From Anaerolineales bacterium UBA6055 (GTDB taxonomy: Bacteria > Chloroflexota > Anaerolineae > Aggregatilineales > Phototrophicaceae), in NCBI GenBank assembly GCA_002428985.1, contig DIYL01000034.1, positions 168,534-232,533 on the forward strand: a stretch of DNA of 64,000 bases. Reading direction: 5' to 3'. The notes under the pieces are model-generated. The model worked only from the letters and a program-made list of their open reading frames with translations. It had not been told where the DNA came from and made no database searches. Both the position numbers and the translations under genes were made by a program. How positions within the stretch are numbered: the stretch's first letter is position 1; every line of letters starts with the position of its first letter. Positions 55,626 to 63,977 of the stretch are shown piece after piece.

Positions 55626-56780
55626 CTACACATAAAACCCAGGCTTAGTTTCCAAAATACCCGGATGCTGTTCCATGACATCAACAACTAGATCCACACC
55701 GAGTCCGGGACGGTCAGATAAAACAAGGTAGCCATCTTCAATAGGAAGTGGATGATCAATAACCTTATCACGCCATGAGACATCATTGAACATAAATTCC
55801 TGACGGAAAAAATTCGGGATTGCAGCACACACATGAGCACTAGCGAGTGTACTCAGTGGGCCATTAGGATTATGTGGTGCAACTTGTACATTACTGGTCT
55901 CAGCTAATGTGGCAATACGCTTCATCTCGTTCGGACCACCACACCGTGTGACATCAGGCATGATGTAATCCACCGCATACTCACCCAACAAGTTACGAAA
56001 ATCCCATCGCGCGTAATGCCGTTCGCCAACACACAACGGAATAGGAATTTGTTCATTTAAGTATCGTAAAATACGAGGCGATTCCGGCCCGGCAGGTTCT
56101 TCATACCAAGTAATGCCCAACGGTTCCAATTTTTTCGCCATTCGAATCGCCGTAGGCATACTCAGAAATGCATGCGTTTCAATCATCAATTGAGCTTCAT
56201 CACCAACAGTTTCGCGCACAGCAGCAACAATATCGTATGCAAGACCTTCCTGCTGAGGAGTAAGCGTTAGATTACTCGTGAGATCATCACCAAACAAATA
56301 ATTTGTATGCGCAAACGGGTCAAACTTTAATCCGGTAAACCCTGCATCAACAACGACTTTAGCTTGCCTTGCATAATCCTCCGGATTGTGTCCACCGATA
56401 GTAAACCAATAATTGGCATATAACAAAATCTTCGTTCTAAATGCACCACCGAGCAACTCATAACAAGGTACATCCAATAACTTTGCCTTCAAGTCTAGCA
56501 GTGCCATATCAATGCCAGACATCGCACACATCATTGTTCCTGTTGGTCCTTGCCAATTGAAATCACGATAGAGTTTTGTCCAGATATAATCAATCCGACG
56601 TGGGTCTAGACCAATAATATGATGTCCTAAATGTTTTACAGCATGATATACCAACGGACTACCGGGCCAGTTCGTAGCTTCTCCAACACCCGTATGTCCT
56701 GTATCTGTGGTGATACGCAACAAAGTCCAATTATATTTTATGCCCTCGACTAACCATACATCAACCGATTCTATTTTCAT
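55626..56780 (-). CDS. Enolase-superfamily dehydratase, galactonate-dehydratase-like
   Basis: 384 residues of the MR group. Lys K152 in GLKFDPFAH, metal ligands E201 (MIETHAF), E227 (WYEEPAG), E253 (VGERHYARWDF), and dyad D276 (IMPDVTRCGG) with H303 (APHNPNGPLSTLAS). The last segment is common in D-galactonate and gluconate-type dehydratases. The gene follows the RraA-like gene by 10 nt, so both may act on the same sugar acid. The substrate is an inference. Confidence 0.88.
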   Translation of the reverse strand: MKIESVDVWLVEGIKYNWTLLRITTDTGHTGVGEATNWPGSPLVYHAVKHLGHHIIGLDPRRIDYIWTKLYRDFNWQGPTGTMMCAMSGIDMALLDLKAKLLDVPCYELLGGAFRTKILLYANYWFTIGGHNPEDYARQAKVVVDAGFTGLKFDPFAHTNYLFGDDLTSNLTLTPQQEGLAYDIVAAVRETVGDEAQLMIETHAFLSMPTAIRMAKKLEPLGITWYEEPAGPESPRILRYLNEQIPIPLCVGERHYARWDFRNLLGEYAVDYIMPDVTRCGGPNEMKRIATLAETSNVQVAPHNPNGPLSTLASAHVCAAIPNFFRQEFMFNDVSWRDKVIDHPLPIEDGYLVLSDRPGLGVDLVVDVMEQHPGILETKPGFYV

Positions 56781-56790
56781 GGATTAGCCT

Positions 56791-57480
56791 TTACATTATG
56801 CCGTATGTTTTGAAGGCTTCGGCAGCACTCATGCCATCCTCTATGGCTTTACGCACAGTCTTTTCTCCCCGGGCTTTTTCTGTCGCTTTAGAAAACACTT
56901 CTTCGACTGCATCCTGTGGCACAATACAAACACCATCAATATCGCCAAATACAATGTCTCCAGTTTCAACAACAGTACCTCCCATCTTAATCGGAACACG
57001 AAAGTCAATAACTTTACCTCTCGGTCCCTGATCTTGAGCATAAGCCCCATAAGAGAATACAGGGAAATTCAGTTTTAGAATGGCATGTGTATCCCGCGAG
57101 TACCCATTGGTAACTGCCCCAACAGCGCCCAACTTCATCGCGCGTACACTCATTAATTCACCCCAAAGTGCATAACTGGGAGATGCACCAGAGCAAATAT
57201 AGACTTCGTTGGGTTTTAGATCATCTAAGGCTTCTAGCATGATTCCAAATGGTTTATTCATCAAATCGTTGGCATGACTTGCGGTCGGATGAAAAACATC
57301 CGCTTCTAAAACAGTCATCGCTCGTCCAATAAGCATCATATCTTCGCGGAGGGGCCGCACCTGAGGGGGTAAGAATTGCTGTTGCAACCCGATTGTATCC
57401 ATAATATCGCCAACAACAGCAGTAAAAAGTTCAGATTTTGCAATCGAAAAAAGTTCTTTATCAGACTTCCAGAGCGTCAT
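56791..57480 (-). CDS. RraA-family aldolase-like protein
   Basis: 229 residues of the RraA/HMG-aldolase (class II pyruvate aldolase) superfamily, with the catalytic G-x-n-R-D pattern (GAVTNGYSRDT), and GDIVFGDIDGVCIVPQ in the C-terminus. Some members cleave 4-hydroxy-2-ketoacids, others are RNase E regulators; beside sugar-acid dehydratases a keto-acid aldolase is the more likely. It is first in the minus operon with the enolase-superfamily gene. Ribosome site AGGAAA. Confidence 0.87.
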   Translation of the reverse strand: MTLWKSDKELFSIAKSELFTAVVGDIMDTIGLQQQFLPPQVRPLREDMMLIGRAMTVLEADVFHPTASHANDLMNKPFGIMLEALDDLKPNEVYICSGASPSYALWGELMSVRAMKLGAVGAVTNGYSRDTHAILKLNFPVFSYGAYAQDQGPRGKVIDFRVPIKMGGTVVETGDIVFGDIDGVCIVPQDAVEEVFSKATEKARGEKTVRKAIEDGMSAAEAFKTYGIM

Positions 57481-57532
57481 ATGTAGGTTTCCTAAATACT
57501 ATTTACTCACGTTACACACAAAGTATATCAAA

Positions 57533-57745
57533 ATGAAGTAAGCTATAGTTATGAATGATAAAGAATTGCTCGATATTTATACAGACTATTTGATTAGTTC
57601 ATTTGGACTGAATACCGAAACGGGATTATCACGCCTGTTGAATGGTGAGATCAGTCATGACGGAATTCAACGCTTTCTATCCGCTGATACACGCGGTAGT
57701 AAGGAGTTATGGCAAGTGGTCAAGCCATTTGTTCACCAGCTCGAA
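57533..57745 (+). pseudogene. IS transposase remnant (left arm of an inverted pair)
   Basis: The frame from 57551 encodes the N-terminal 65 residues of a transposase: DKELLDIYTDYLISSFGLNTETGLSR, then GEISHDGIQRFLS and ELWQVVKPFV, as in IS701/IS4-like elements. It then runs into unrelated sequence. The right arm at 58086-58299 carries a similar copy on the other strand, so this is one half of an inverted pair of relics. Not functional. Confidence 0.7.
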
Positions 57746-58040
57746 CATGTGTGTACGGGTGTATTTAGGTGCATTTCAATAATTTGGCAGAATAAGCTAA
57801 ACTAAGAGAAAGAGTAGTCTCATGCCCAAGAAAAAAGATGAATTGAAAGCCAAGTTACTAGCCGAAGCAGAAGCCTCAATCGAGCAATTAGTGTTAGATG
57901 AACGAATGAGTTCTCAGATGACAATGACCGAAATAGAAGATGTCATTGGCGAGATGGAAAAGGGTTGTCGTGACCGTGTTCTGCAAGAAGTGATGGATGA
58001 ACAAACTGAGCAAGTTGTGCGGATTGTGGCGGGAAATTGC
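57746..58040 (+). pseudogene. Second IS relic in the middle of the pair
   Basis: From 57822 about 73 codons (KKKDELKAKLLAEAEASIEQLVL, then MTEIEDVIGEMEKGCRDRVLQEVMDEQTEQ) look like the N-terminus of an ISKra4-type transposase, then the frame is cut. An element end may lie at 57746-57821. This is an inference from memory of that family. Confidence 0.5.
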
Positions 58041-58085
58041 GAAACAAGGGTAAGCAAAGCAAACAGATCGTCATCAGCACTTTGC

Positions 58086-58299
58086 ATCTGACGAACAAAT
58101 GGTTTAATCACTTGCCACAACTCTCTGCTACCTTGCGTCGAGCCTGACAGAAAGCGTTGAATACAATCATTACTAATCTCACCATTCAATAGTCATGATA
58201 ATCCCGTTTCGGTATTCAGTCCAAATGAACTGATCAGATAGTCTGTATAAATATCGAGTAAGTCTTTATCGTCCATAAGGAGAGTTTACTTCAATTTCG
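58086..58299 (-). pseudogene. IS transposase remnant (right arm, with internal stop)
   Basis: On the minus strand from 58276 the same N-terminal transposase sequence as at 57551 is read (DKDLLDIYTDYLISSFGLNTETG), but a TGA follows LS, before LLNGEIS; the later part (QRFLSGSTQGSRELWQVIKPFVRQ) is still recognisable. Its outer end overlaps the last codon of the serine recombinase gene (stop at 58291-58293), so the IS relic abuts or has trimmed that gene. Confidence 0.7.
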
Positions 58300-60006
58300 T
58301 ATGTCTTGTGCGTAACGTGAGTTATTAAGACCACCTAATAGGAGATAATCCGAACATCCGCCAGTTTTTGTACTGGCTTTTGTTTTTTCTCCAGAAATAC
58401 TTCTACCACGATCCTTTCCGATTCTATCTGATACACGTCGCAGATATGAAAAAGGTGGCAGTAACTCCAACTTGATAATCATTCCCTCCGGGTCAACAAT
58501 GACCCGCTCGATTATCTGGCGTAATAATTCTTTTTGCTCATTACGCCCAAGTTTATTATATAGTACACCGATTTTTGAAATTATTGTAAGTGCATCATCC
58601 AAATTCGAGATATGATATTCAGATTTCTGATCTAAAGCCTCTAGCTCATTCCTTATCACGTGTCTCCGATCTTGCCACTCTATCCATAGAGTATCCCAGA
58701 CTCTTTCTGTGATCTTGCCTGAAGCAAATAACCTTGCTGTACGGGCTTCTTCCTCATCAATCGATTTCAGAGTTTCCTCAATTTGCTGACGTTCGGATGG
58801 ATGTAAATGCCCAAGTTTCTGTGCTAGTTCGTCTGTGTATACTTTGCTAATCTCTTGTAAGTATTCAGGCTGAACTTGTATATGACATAATTGGCTTGAA
58901 ATTTGCTCATCAACCTTGTTACACATGATATTTATGTTGCTACGGGGTACACAATAGTATGCAGTACCACCACCAGGTCTTTTTGTATTTGATGTTGAGC
59001 CCGTTAGCTTTAATAGATCAGGAGTATCTGGTAGCTTTACAAATATTATTCCTTTTAACAAATAGTCATGCTTTCTTTTTGCAACGCGATGTTTGCTGCG
59101 TCTAGCTAGTATAGCGAGTCCCTTCTCAAATTCTTCAGTTGTGACGATAGGCTTCCATTGACCCCGAATTTCTTTTGGGGGAATTTCAGCTTTCTCGCTT
59201 ACAACCCATCCGGCATAAAACCAGTTATGAAAGATGAATGATAATGTGTTAGAGTTTGCTTTGCGTTTACCATTCTTCTTGATTTCAATGAATGGACGAC
59301 CGCTACGGTATGTATATCCTTTTGCATGCAGTTTTTCACAAATCTCTTCCAAAGTCATTCGGTCTTCAAGCAGTAAATCCCATGCAAAACGCCAAATATG
59401 AATCCGATCAGGGTCTTGTTCGATCCAACGAGTATATTTACCATTCTCCGTTTTTGTATCTTGTGATGTTTTTTCTTCACGATTTAGGTAACCATCTGGA
59501 GTCTTTCCAACAAAACCACCATTTCTAAATTTTGCATGATGCCCGCCCCGTACACGCTGACCTAATTTCATAGATTCTCGACGTGCTAATGTAAAAGATA
59601 GACTCACCAAGATACGATCATCAGGATCTATAGGATCTAAATCCGGATAATCTGCAAACCGCACAACAACACCCAGATCATCTAATGCATCAATTGCAAC
59701 AAGTGCTTCTGTGTCATTGCGCGCAAACCGTTCTGCATTCTCAACAGCAACATGTGAAAAATATCCTGCATGCGCATCTTCAAGCATTTGCTGATAACCT
59801 GGGCGATTATTGGCATAGCGTCCACTCAGATTATCGATGTATTCCTTATGTAAGGGAAGATTCTGACGTGCAAATAAATTCTGTTCGATTGTATGTCTCT
59901 GACGACGTTGAGAATTAGCTGGATTCTGAGCTTCCTTATCGCTTGTTCTGAGATAGACTGCCCAACCCGATTTGGGTGGTAAGCGTTTCTTTCTGCGACG
60001 AACCAT
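58291..60006 (-). CDS. Large serine recombinase (integrase)
   Basis: 571 residues. Catalytic domain with R20 and S22 (YLRTSDKE), NERFARN-type (ENAERFARNDTEALV) and RRESMKLGQRVRGGHHAK segments, then the recombinase domain (GKTPDGYLN) and a zinc-ribbon-like region with CVPRSNINIMCNK, and a C-terminal coiled coil (EEARTARLFASGKITERVWDTLW). It should integrate or excise the mobile element whose genes run to its right. Ribosome site AGGGC. Its stop lies at the edge of the IS relic. The attachment site is not identified. Confidence 0.9.
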   Translation of the reverse strand: MVRRRKKRLPPKSGWAVYLRTSDKEAQNPANSQRRQRHTIEQNLFARQNLPLHKEYIDNLSGRYANNRPGYQQMLEDAHAGYFSHVAVENAERFARNDTEALVAIDALDDLGVVVRFADYPDLDPIDPDDRILVSLSFTLARRESMKLGQRVRGGHHAKFRNGGFVGKTPDGYLNREEKTSQDTKTENGKYTRWIEQDPDRIHIWRFAWDLLLEDRMTLEEICEKLHAKGYTYRSGRPFIEIKKNGKRKANSNTLSFIFHNWFYAGWVVSEKAEIPPKEIRGQWKPIVTTEEFEKGLAILARRSKHRVAKRKHDYLLKGIIFVKLPDTPDLLKLTGSTSNTKRPGGGTAYYCVPRSNINIMCNKVDEQISSQLCHIQVQPEYLQEISKVYTDELAQKLGHLHPSERQQIEETLKSIDEEEARTARLFASGKITERVWDTLWIEWQDRRHVIRNELEALDQKSEYHISNLDDALTIISKIGVLYNKLGRNEQKELLRQIIERVIVDPEGMIIKLELLPPFSYLRRVSDRIGKDRGRSISGEKTKASTKTGGCSDYLLLGGLNNSRYAQDIRN

Positions 60007-60050
60007 ATTTCACTTGCCCTACAAATTTTTGAATACAATACTATAAAAAC

Positions 60051-60161
60051 TCAATCCTGTGTGTCTTTAGGCTGAGTAGATTCAGCTTTGGCTAGAATTT
60101 CTGCTACCGTTATAATCCGTTTTACCATTGATTCTGTGGAACTCTTTGGTTTAGCTGGCAT
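60051..60161 (-). CDS. Short ORF between primase-like and recombinase genes
   Basis: 36 residues, Lys/Ser-rich, starting MPAKPKSSTESMVKRIITVAEI. Its ATG lies inside the last 11 nt of the primase-like gene and its stop 45 nt before the recombinase start, so it fills the operon gap. No ribosome site is obvious, as expected for coupled translation. No known domain. Confidence 0.4.
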   Translation of the reverse strand: MPAKPKSSTESMVKRIITVAEILAKAESTQPKDTQD

Positions 60162-61134
60162 TTCGTTTCTCCAACTTCAAATGTTTTTCGATCCAACCAT
60201 ACACGTCACCACCATCAAGATAGAAATTATTGATGTCTTTGCCATCGGTTAAACACAATTTCATGAATCTGGGTGAGGTCTTGAGCAATCGCTCTGTGCC
60301 ACGTCTGCCAGCAATATCATTATCGTAGGCAACCAGAATCTGTTTGTGAGAAACCAGACCCTGTAACCATCGTGTAGACAAGCGATTAGTTGCACTTCCC
60401 AATGTTACAGGTGAAATGAGTTTCCCAGCTTCTTGCTGAAGAATGAACGTGTCAAATTCACCTTCGCAGAACACAGCAATGCGGTTGTTGGAGAGAGTAT
60501 CAGCATTGTATAGCCCATGTGAACTGCCACCTGCAATTTGCACATAACGTTGTTCACCTGCAGAACGTCGGACTTTAACTGCCCAGAGAGCATCGTTGGC
60601 AAACCATGGAATCGTGATGCCACAAGGCACTTTCAACCCGTACAGGTCTTTCCATTGGAAGTTGTTGCCGGGGATGAAGCCCAATCTTGCTTGTCGGATC
60701 GTGCTACTTGTCAGACCGCGATTGAGCAGATAGGTCAATGCTGGCTCACCTTCGTTGGACCCGAGTATATCCTCAGCGAGTTCAATAACATTTCTGGCTT
60801 TAGTCTGCCATTCGGTATCGGGAGGTTCAGTGGTAATGGGTTGGCATTGAATTGGGGTGGTGACGATTGAAGTGTGTCCTGAATCCAGCACAGAACGCGC
60901 ATCAGTAAAAGATAGCTGACGAAACTGCATCAACCAATCAAAGACATCACCAGATGTATCACACTTGCCAAAACATCGATAGCCATCCGACCAGACCGCC
61001 AGACTGAACCCTTTTTGCTCATTGTGGAAAGGGCACTTATAGAGATGGGCACGACCACTGCGAATAGCAGGTTGTCCAAGATCGTGTTCGACCAGCGTTC
61101 TGAGATCAATTTTTTGTTTCAGTGCATTTATCAT
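60151..61134 (-). CDS. Primase-like protein (CHC2 zinc finger and Toprim)
   Basis: 327 residues. CHC2-type zinc finger with C34, H37, C54 and C58 (YKCPFHNE, then YRCFGKCD). The Toprim domain has E224 in CEGEFDTF and D271-N-D273 (AYDNDIAGRRGTERL). The usual DnaG N-terminal/C-terminal parts are missing, as in plasmid/phage primases. Ribosome site GGAGA. It probably primes the element's replication with the DUF3987 protein upstream. Confidence 0.87.
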   Translation of the reverse strand: MINALKQKIDLRTLVEHDLGQPAIRSGRAHLYKCPFHNEQKGFSLAVWSDGYRCFGKCDTSGDVFDWLMQFRQLSFTDARSVLDSGHTSIVTTPIQCQPITTEPPDTEWQTKARNVIELAEDILGSNEGEPALTYLLNRGLTSSTIRQARLGFIPGNNFQWKDLYGLKVPCGITIPWFANDALWAVKVRRSAGEQRYVQIAGGSSHGLYNADTLSNNRIAVFCEGEFDTFILQQEAGKLISPVTLGSATNRLSTRWLQGLVSHKQILVAYDNDIAGRRGTERLLKTSPRFMKLCLTDGKDINNFYLDGGDVYGWIEKHLKLEKRNAS

Positions 61135-61186
61135 CAGTTCTCCAAATTAATTTGTCACGCTTGTGACAGATTGACACATTGACACA

Positions 61187-62812
61187 TTATTTATTTGTCA
61201 CGGACGTGACAGATTGTTCTACTAGTCGATAGGCTTCGGGTTGACGACCGCGACTACCACCTTCTGCTAAATATCGTTCGACTAATCCATCTTGTTCAAG
61301 AGCTTTGAGAGCCTCGACAACAGGCTTACGAGTTGAGCGTAGAGCACGATAAATCTCGCGTACTGTCGCGTTACCGTTTGCTGTGCGAAGCAATCCGAGA
61401 ATACGTTTCTCCAATCGCATTTCTTCGTTGTCACCGAGATCCGCCAACAAGCGATGTGCTGACACACGCCATGTTTCGGTAATCATCTGGGCGCGATACC
61501 AATGTTCGCGTGACACTTTGGGGTGTTTGGTTTGGGTATCACTGTCTACCCAATCGAGTGCAGCAAGCAGAATGGCAATTTTAATAGCTTGTACATGTAA
61601 ACGTCCGTAGACTGCGCGTAAACGATCATCTAACGCAGAAGATGGAGCAGTCATTGCTCGCAAGGCTTTTTCATAGGCGTGGCAAGCATCCCAAATGTCG
61701 GCTGTCAGCGACCACATCTCATTCTCTTTTTTGTCACCAAGTGCTTCTTGTGGGGCAGGTTCAGGTAAGCTCTCATGCAAATGCGCGAGTCGTTGCGCCA
61801 AGTCGAAAGGGGCTTTGGTTTCCACCTGAGCATCTCGTTCTTTATAGTCCGTTTCTGGTGTCAGTAAGCTGAAACGTGCCATATTGCCGTTGTACCAATC
61901 AGCTGAGGATAGTGCATTGCTCAATTCGGCTGGTGTTGCTGCACCTAGTATAGAGAGTGCTACATCACGTATGACAACTAGACCTTTGTTGTTGGTATTG
62001 GAGTCGAGATATTGTGGACAATCGTAGAGTGTCATGATGAGTTCTTTTAAACCTGCCATATAATCTCTACCCATTGATTTGAACAATCCAGACAGCTCGT
62101 CCCGAAGCAATCCACGCTGTGCGGCGTAGCGATTGCCTTTCTCAAGACGTTGACGTTCGGCATGAGGAATATCGTTGAAATTAGGAGGGAGAATGCCACC
62201 GAGCATCGACATGAAGTTTTCGGGTGAACCCGGTTGAGGCATAATCATGTGGGGAATCGCTAACCGAGCAACCTCATTGGCTAGACTCAAACCTGCGGAT
62301 TTGCGATAATAGGTTGAGACTGCCACGATCATGACATACAAATTGGGAAATACCTTTTGTCGCCATGGAGTTTGCACATACAACCTACGTCCAATGGCAA
62401 TCGAAGCCAGATACAATCCAGCTCCAAGATGAAAGCTCAATGGTGTTTCATTGGCGGCTTGTCCTGCCCATATGATGTAATCATCCACCCACTTGCCGAC
62501 CTGTAACCCTGCTTGTTGTTGTTGTTCTGTCAGTCGTGCAGATTCAGGAAGTTCAGGTACAACATTCAAATCCGTTTGCTGAGAAACCATAATCGGCGGA
62601 TCGCCGTTGGGATCGACCTTGAAGATTTCCAACATACGTCCTTGTCCCAGCAAACGGCGCAGAATCTGTAAATCATCGGGTGCAGTTGGATTCAATCCCG
62701 ATAGTAGGAGTTGAATCAGCGCACTCTGAGGCAAATTGTCGAGTGGTAAGCCCACAATTGCCCGTGCTAGAACATAGTTGTCCATTGGTGAGAGTTGAAG
62801 GTTATTCGACAT
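61187..62812 (-). CDS. DUF3987 protein with C-terminal winged helix
   Basis: 541 residues when started at 62812 (GGAGGG upstream). The DUF3987 central domain (helicase-primase-associated P-loop-like protein in mobile elements) has a degenerate Lys-Ser loop in STYYRKSAGLSL, and GLLRDELSGLFKSMGRDYMAGLKELIMTLYDCP. The last 90 residues form a winged helix (KRILGLLRTANGNATVREIYRALR). It is the replication-type protein of the element and overlaps the 53-codon ORF upstream by 11 nt. Confidence 0.85.
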   Translation of the reverse strand: MSNNLQLSPMDNYVLARAIVGLPLDNLPQSALIQLLLSGLNPTAPDDLQILRRLLGQGRMLEIFKVDPNGDPPIMVSQQTDLNVVPELPESARLTEQQQQAGLQVGKWVDDYIIWAGQAANETPLSFHLGAGLYLASIAIGRRLYVQTPWRQKVFPNLYVMIVAVSTYYRKSAGLSLANEVARLAIPHMIMPQPGSPENFMSMLGGILPPNFNDIPHAERQRLEKGNRYAAQRGLLRDELSGLFKSMGRDYMAGLKELIMTLYDCPQYLDSNTNNKGLVVIRDVALSILGAATPAELSNALSSADWYNGNMARFSLLTPETDYKERDAQVETKAPFDLAQRLAHLHESLPEPAPQEALGDKKENEMWSLTADIWDACHAYEKALRAMTAPSSALDDRLRAVYGRLHVQAIKIAILLAALDWVDSDTQTKHPKVSREHWYRAQMITETWRVSAHRLLADLGDNEEMRLEKRILGLLRTANGNATVREIYRALRSTRKPVVEALKALEQDGLVERYLAEGGSRGRQPEAYRLVEQSVTSVTNK

Positions 62813-62963
62813 CAGTGCCCTCCAACTCAACTTCAATTTCATCGGGTAGTGGTTGAAACTGACGATGCTTCATCACCAGACGTTTCAGATAGAGTTGGCG
62901 ATAGTAGCGTCGGCGTGAGACAACCACACGGGCATACGGGTCTTGATCTAAATGGTGCATCAT
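62802..62963 (-). CDS. 53-residue basic protein upstream of DUF3987
   Basis: 53 residues beginning MMHHLDQDPYARVVVS, then a basic Arg/Tyr stretch (RRRYYRQLYLKRL) and an acidic end (DEIEVELEGTDVE). Tandem ATG after GAGG with 7-nt spacing. The stop lies inside the start of the DUF3987 gene, so it is coupled. It would be missed by a 60-residue cut-off. Basic character suggests nucleic-acid binding; no known family. Confidence 0.6.
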   Translation of the reverse strand: MMHHLDQDPYARVVVSRRRYYRQLYLKRLVMKHRQFQPLPDEIEVELEGTDVE

Positions 62964-63226
62964 ACGTAAACCTCATCTAATTTCAGTTACGTATTCCAGC
63001 GTAGTGAATTTCTGCTCAGATGTCTGACACTTTACGACAAATCGAGCGACAATTTCGGACAGATTTGTGTCCGAAAACGACAAAATATTGTCGCATACCA
63101 AAACATAACGGTGTTTTGACAACACTCTATCGTCATATGATTGTTTATGTTGTTTTCCTGTAATATAATTTAACTCTATTGTTATACGAACAAATGAGCT
63201 AAATCTATTCACATCAAGGATATGCT
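62964..63226. promoter_or_regulatory. Divergent control region with CGACAA repeats
   Basis: 263 nt. CGACAA occurs at 63035-63040, 63047-63052 and 63078-63083, and TTGTCG at 63088-63093, the last two forming a 6-nt-armed palindrome. A 9-nt-armed inverted repeat (63053-63061, 63068-63076: TTTCGGACA/TGTCCGAAA) lies between. A rightward promoter TTGTTT (63141-63146), 17 nt, TATAAT (63164-63169) serves the response-regulator gene. The repeats may bind a regulator or act as iterons of a replication origin. Confidence 0.6.
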
Positions 63227-63866
63227 ATGGAAAGAAAACGATTAGCTTTACTGATTGAGGATGGTGTGGTGCGTACGGGCGTGGAGACCATCATTAAACA
63301 AAGTAACTTCGCCAGTCTTGGCTTATGTACATTTGCCAATATATCAGAATTCCTAAAGTCACGATCGAATGTGGAAATACTTCTATTTGATATTAGTCCA
63401 TTGACACTCATAGAGATGGAGAGGGCACTCCAGCAGTTACAGGTATGCTGTAAACATACCAAAGTGATTGTAATCAGCCCTCGATTGACAATGGCACATA
63501 TTGCACAAGTGATGGAGTTTGGCGTGAATGGGTTTATTTATCGAGATGATTTAGCAGATAGCTTGCTTTACAGTCTTGATCTTGTTTCGGGACGTTGCCA
63601 CCATGTCAACACATGCCATGGAATTGCTTGCAACCAGTAATTTCCTTGTACATGGCAACAAAATCAAACCACGTCAGATGTCGATTCTGCGTTTGACTGC
63701 ACAAGGCATAAACCCTAAAGAAATTGCGAGACAACTCAATGTCGATGTGCGAACTATACAGCGTGACAAACAGCAGCTCCGTGAGATATTGAATGTTGCG
63801 ACCAATGATTTGTTATTGGACGCAGCACGTGAACAAGGCATTTTAGATGACGAGTTACCACACTGA
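63227..63866 (+). pseudogene. NarL-type response regulator split by a frameshift
   Basis: The frame from 63227 encodes a receiver domain (IEDG at residues 10-13, phospho-Asp D55 in LLFDISP, then VIVISPRL and GFIYRDD) and stops at 63640. The +1 frame (63576-63866) continues with the LuxR-type HTH: KIKPRQMSILRLTAQGINPKEIARQLNVDVRTIQRDKQQLREIL. Removing one G of the GGG at 63589-63591 joins both as one protein of about 210 residues. It may be a real frameshift, an assembly error, or a start at the internal ATG (63603). Confidence 0.65.
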
Positions 63867-63977
63867 AAAATTTCAGCCTAATCTGTCGATTTGCGTCAAA
63901 CTATTGTCGTAATAAGGCTGATTGTAATGCCCTCAGGTGATACGCTAATAGGATAAGCGAATCATTGAGGTAGGTTT

